Source: Ectothiorhodospiraceae bacterium (GTDB lineage Bacteria; Pseudomonadota; Gammaproteobacteria; HK1). Taken from it: DNA of 64,000 nt. The first letter of the stretch is position 1. The number at the start of each line of letters is the position of its first letter. Shown piece by piece: positions 61,812 through 64,000 of the stretch. The notes under the pieces are model-generated. The model searched no databases. It saw only the letters and a list, made by a program, of their open reading frames with translations, and had not been told where the DNA came from. The stretch covers positions 434,001 through 498,000 of the forward strand of contig JACKNM010000002.1 of assembly GCA_024234875.1 (NCBI GenBank), written 5' to 3'. The position numbers were made by a program, and so were the translations under genes.

Positions 61812-63191
61812 ATGAGCGCAGTGCTCCCGAACTCGCCCGCGGCCCGCGACATCGCCTACCACATCCACCCGCAGACGAACCTCGCGCTCCACCGCGAGGA
61901 AGGGCCGCTGGTGATCACCCACGGCAAGGGGTGCCGGATCTTCGACGAGTCCGGACAGGACTACATCGAGGCGGCGGCGGGGCTTTGGTGCGCGTCGCTC
62001 GGCTTCGACGCCCCGGAGCGCCTGGCACGCGCCGCCTACGACCAGATGCGCACGCTCGCCTACTACCACACCTACCGCCAGCGCGCGCATCCGAAGGCCA
62101 TCGATCTGGCCGAGAAGCTCATCTCGATCGCGCCGGCGCACATGTCGAAGGTGATCTTCCAGTGCTCGGGCTCGGAGGCGAACGACACCGCGGTGAAGCT
62201 CGTGTGGTACTACCACCACGCCATCGGCAAGCCGGAGAAGAAGAAGATCATCGGGCGGCGCAACGGCTACCACGGCAACACCGTGGCCGCGGTCAGCGTC
62301 TCCGGCAAGCCGGACATGCACGCCGACTTCGGCCTGCCGCTGCCGATGATGCGCCACACCGAGTTCCCGCATTACTACCGCCACCATCGCGACGGCGAGA
62401 CCGAGGAGCAGTTCTCGACCCGCATGGCCGAGGCGCTGGAGCGGCTGATCGTCGAGGAAGGACCGGAGACGGTCGGCGCGTTCTTCGCCGAGCCGGTGAT
62501 GGGCGCGGGTGGCGCCATCGTCCCACCGCGGACGTACTTCGAGAAGGTGCAGGCGGTGCTGCGCCGGCACGAGGTGCTGTTCGTCGCCGACGAGGTGATC
62601 TGCGGCTTCGGGCGCACCGGCAACTGGTGGGGCAGCCAGACCTTCGACTTGAAGCCGGACATGATGTCGAGCGCCAAGGCCCTGTCGGCCGCGTTCCAGC
62701 CGATCTCGGCGTTGCTGGTCGGCGAGCACATCTACGAGGCGATGGTGAGCGAGAGCGAGAAGCACGGCGCGTTCGCGCACGGCTACACCCACTCCGGTCA
62801 CCCGGTCGCCGCCGCGGTGGCGCTCGAGACCATCCGGCTCTACGAGGAGATGGACCTCATCGGTCACGTCGGAAGGGTCGGACCGTATCTGAACGCGCGG
62901 GTCACCGAGCTCGCCGAGCACCCGTTGATCGGCGACGTGCGCGGCGTCGGCATGGTGTGCGGGATGGAGATCGTCGAGGACAAGGCGGCACGCCGTCCGT
63001 ACCCCGCCGAGCGCAAGGTCGGCGGCATCGTGGACCGGCATGCCAAGCGTCACGGCCTGATTCTGCGCGTGGTCGGCGACCGTCTGGTGTTCTCGCCGCC
63101 CTTGATCATCGACGAGGCCGAGGTCGACGAGATGATTCGACGCACCAGGCTCGCCCTCGACGACGCCTGGCGCGAGGTGTCGCGCAAGTGA
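61812..63191 (+). CDS. Class III PLP-dependent aminotransferase
   Basis: Omega-amino-acid or diamine:pyruvate-type aminotransferase of 459 residues. FQCSGSEANDTAVKLVWYYH near 117-136 is the phosphate-binding region, EEGPETVGAFFAEPVMGAGG precedes the dimer interface, VADEVICGFGRTGNWWGSQ near 258-276 carries the PLP aspartate, and SSAKALSAAFQPISALLVG near 287-305 the Schiff-base lysine. GAFAHGYTHSGHPVAAA is the other-subunit loop. Amino donors of the family include beta-alanine, putrescine and taurine. Divergent from the amidase gene; coupled to the DUF2817 gene by a 4-bp overlap. Confidence 0.9.
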   Translation: MSAVLPNSPAARDIAYHIHPQTNLALHREEGPLVITHGKGCRIFDESGQDYIEAAAGLWCASLGFDAPERLARAAYDQMRTLAYYHTYRQRAHPKAIDLAEKLISIAPAHMSKVIFQCSGSEANDTAVKLVWYYHHAIGKPEKKKIIGRRNGYHGNTVAAVSVSGKPDMHADFGLPLPMMRHTEFPHYYRHHRDGETEEQFSTRMAEALERLIVEEGPETVGAFFAEPVMGAGGAIVPPRTYFEKVQAVLRRHEVLFVADEVICGFGRTGNWWGSQTFDLKPDMMSSAKALSAAFQPISALLVGEHIYEAMVSESEKHGAFAHGYTHSGHPVAAAVALETIRLYEEMDLIGHVGRVGPYLNARVTELAEHPLIGDVRGVGMVCGMEIVEDKAARRPYPAERKVGGIVDRHAKRHGLILRVVGDRLVFSPPLIIDEAEVDEMIRRTRLALDDAWREVSRK

Positions 63192-64000
63192 GCGTGCTCG
63201 ACGCGATCGAGCCGTGCTTCGCCGCGAGCTACGCCGAGGCGCGCGACCGATTCCGCGCCGCCTGCAAGGCTCGCGGCGTCGCGCCACGCACCTACGACAA
63301 CCCCAATCTCGGACCACGCGGTGAGCCACTCGCCACCGACGTCGCCTGGGTGGGTACGGCGAGCGCCTCGCGGGTCATGGTGCTGGTGTCGGGCACGCAC
63401 GGCGCGGAGGGCTTCTGCGGATCGGGCTGTCAGCTCGATTGGCTGCGCGAGCGTCACGCGTTGCCCGACGACGTGGCAGTGCTGCTGGTGCACGCGATCA
63501 ACCCCCACGGCTTCGCCTGGATCCGGCGGGTCACCGAGGAGGGCTGCGATCTCAACCGCAACTTCGTCGACTTCGACGCGCCATTGCCCGAGAACCCCGG
63601 GCACGACGCGCTGGTCGACTGCTTCGTCCCCGCATCGCTCGACGACGAGACCATTCGCGCCACCGAGGCGCGCATCGCCGCCTATCGCGCCGAGCACGGC
63701 GAGACCGCATTCCAGAGCGCGCGCAAGGCGGGTCAGTACCGCCACGCCCACAGCGTGTTCTTCGGCGGATTCGCGCCGACCTGGGCGCGCCGCACCTTGG
63801 AGGCGATCATCGCCGACCACGATCTGCCCACGCGGCGCTGGGTGAGCGTGGTCGACTACCACACCGGCCTCGGGCCGTTCGGTTACGGCGAGCCGATCTG
63901 CGACCACCCGCTCGAGAGCGAGGCCATGCGCCGCGTGCTCGCGATGTACGGGGACTCGGTCGGCGTGCCAGAGCTCGGAACGTCGTCGTCGATTCCGCTG
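63188..64000 (+). CDS. DUF2817 (M14-like) metallopeptidase-type protein, 3' end missing
   Basis: First 271 residues of a DUF2817-family protein, cut by the right edge. GTG start overlaps the aminotransferase stop by four bases. Carboxypeptidase-like zinc residues are visible: VLVSGTHGAEGFCGSGCQLD near 59-78 (His and Glu), the third-ligand region in VVDYHTGLGPFGYGEPICD near 222-240, and NPHGFAWIRRVTEEGCDLNR-type sequence near 101-120 containing the Asn-Arg substrate block. Distantly related to aspartoacylase and M14 carboxypeptidases. With the amidase and aminotransferase it suggests degradation of an N-acylated or amide-bearing amino compound. Confidence 0.83.
   Translation, partial: MSVLDAIEPCFAASYAEARDRFRAACKARGVAPRTYDNPNLGPRGEPLATDVAWVGTASASRVMVLVSGTHGAEGFCGSGCQLDWLRERHALPDDVAVLLVHAINPHGFAWIRRVTEEGCDLNRNFVDFDAPLPENPGHDALVDCFVPASLDDETIRATEARIAAYRAEHGETAFQSARKAGQYRHAHSVFFGGFAPTWARRTLEAIIADHDLPTRRWVSVVDYHTGLGPFGYGEPICDHPLESEAMRRVLAMYGDSVGVPELGTSSSIPL

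Noticed and set aside
60129..63329. 1066-residue open frame on the minus strand
   Set aside because: Only its last 135 residues are real (the AtzH-like protein); the rest is antisense to the aminotransferase and out of phase in the amidase.

Overview
The window is dense, GC-rich (about two-thirds G+C by eye) bacterial chromosome with short intergenic gaps and many 4-bp stop/start overlaps. Gene content (a DctPQM TRAP transporter, a BCCT transporter, a seven-subunit-type Mrp antiporter, an HAE1-type RND pump, an acoXABC/AcoR acetoin system and a gammaproteobacterial-style REP-associated transposase) fits a free-living heterotrophic proteobacterium, perhaps a marine or saline gammaproteobacterium. 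No rRNA, tRNA or CRISPR array was seen, so the taxonomy is only an inference.

Layout. 1-862: 3' part of a retron-like reverse transcriptase cut by the window edge. 965-2042: lrgA/lrgB-like pair. 2063-9145: acyl-CoA dehydrogenase, enoyl-CoA hydratase, Gfo/Idh oxidoreductase, SDR, a repeat-filled gap, a sugar isomerase-like protein, a cupin and a TauD-type dioxygenase. 10219-16995: one operon with a TRAP transporter, a DapA-family lyase/deaminase and a 977-residue dehydrogenase that fuses three proteins of the HcnABC/D-hydroxyproline dehydrogenase type; together they look like uptake and oxidation of a cyclic imino acid or similar compound. 16998-23454: acetoin dehydrogenase operon acoXABC with its sigma-54 activator acoR, a matching -24/-12 promoter and a double palindromic enhancer site.

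23455-28452 is the most accessory stretch: a repeat cluster, azlCD with an AraC regulator, a REP-associated tyrosine transposase (RAYT) and a glutathione S-transferase whose coding sequence carries the same repeat. 28620-42344 holds housekeeping and catabolic genes: CBS protein, pseudouridine synthase, class II aldolase, two-subunit molybdenum hydroxylase, nitroreductase, DadA, Sel1 protein, SDR, a second repeat-filled divergent promoter region, GST, TcuA-like flavoprotein, UspA and BCCT transporter. 42648-50985: TlpA-like thioredoxin, DUF937, sirtuin and the mrpA(B)CDEFG operon. 51049-64000: a fused dimethylformamidase-like amidohydrolase, EamA exporter, RND pump with its adaptor, MFS transporter, AtzH-like protein with amidase, class III aminotransferase and a DUF2817 peptidase-like gene running off the right edge.

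The strongest unexplained signal is a dispersed family with the 10-bp core TGGGTGTCCA (reverse TGGACACCCA). I count 32 exact and at least 5 one-mismatch copies by hand; about 0.1 would be expected by chance. They cluster in three intergenic regions, 6143-6724, 23601-23788 and 37354-37748. One more copy lies between the RAYT gene and the GST gene, and three lie in frame inside that GST gene. In the first cluster pairs of copies face each other to make 11-12 bp hairpins around a shared loop, as in the REP/BIME elements mobilised by RAYT transposases. I propose, as an inference, that the RAYT at 26283-27269 is the partner of this family.
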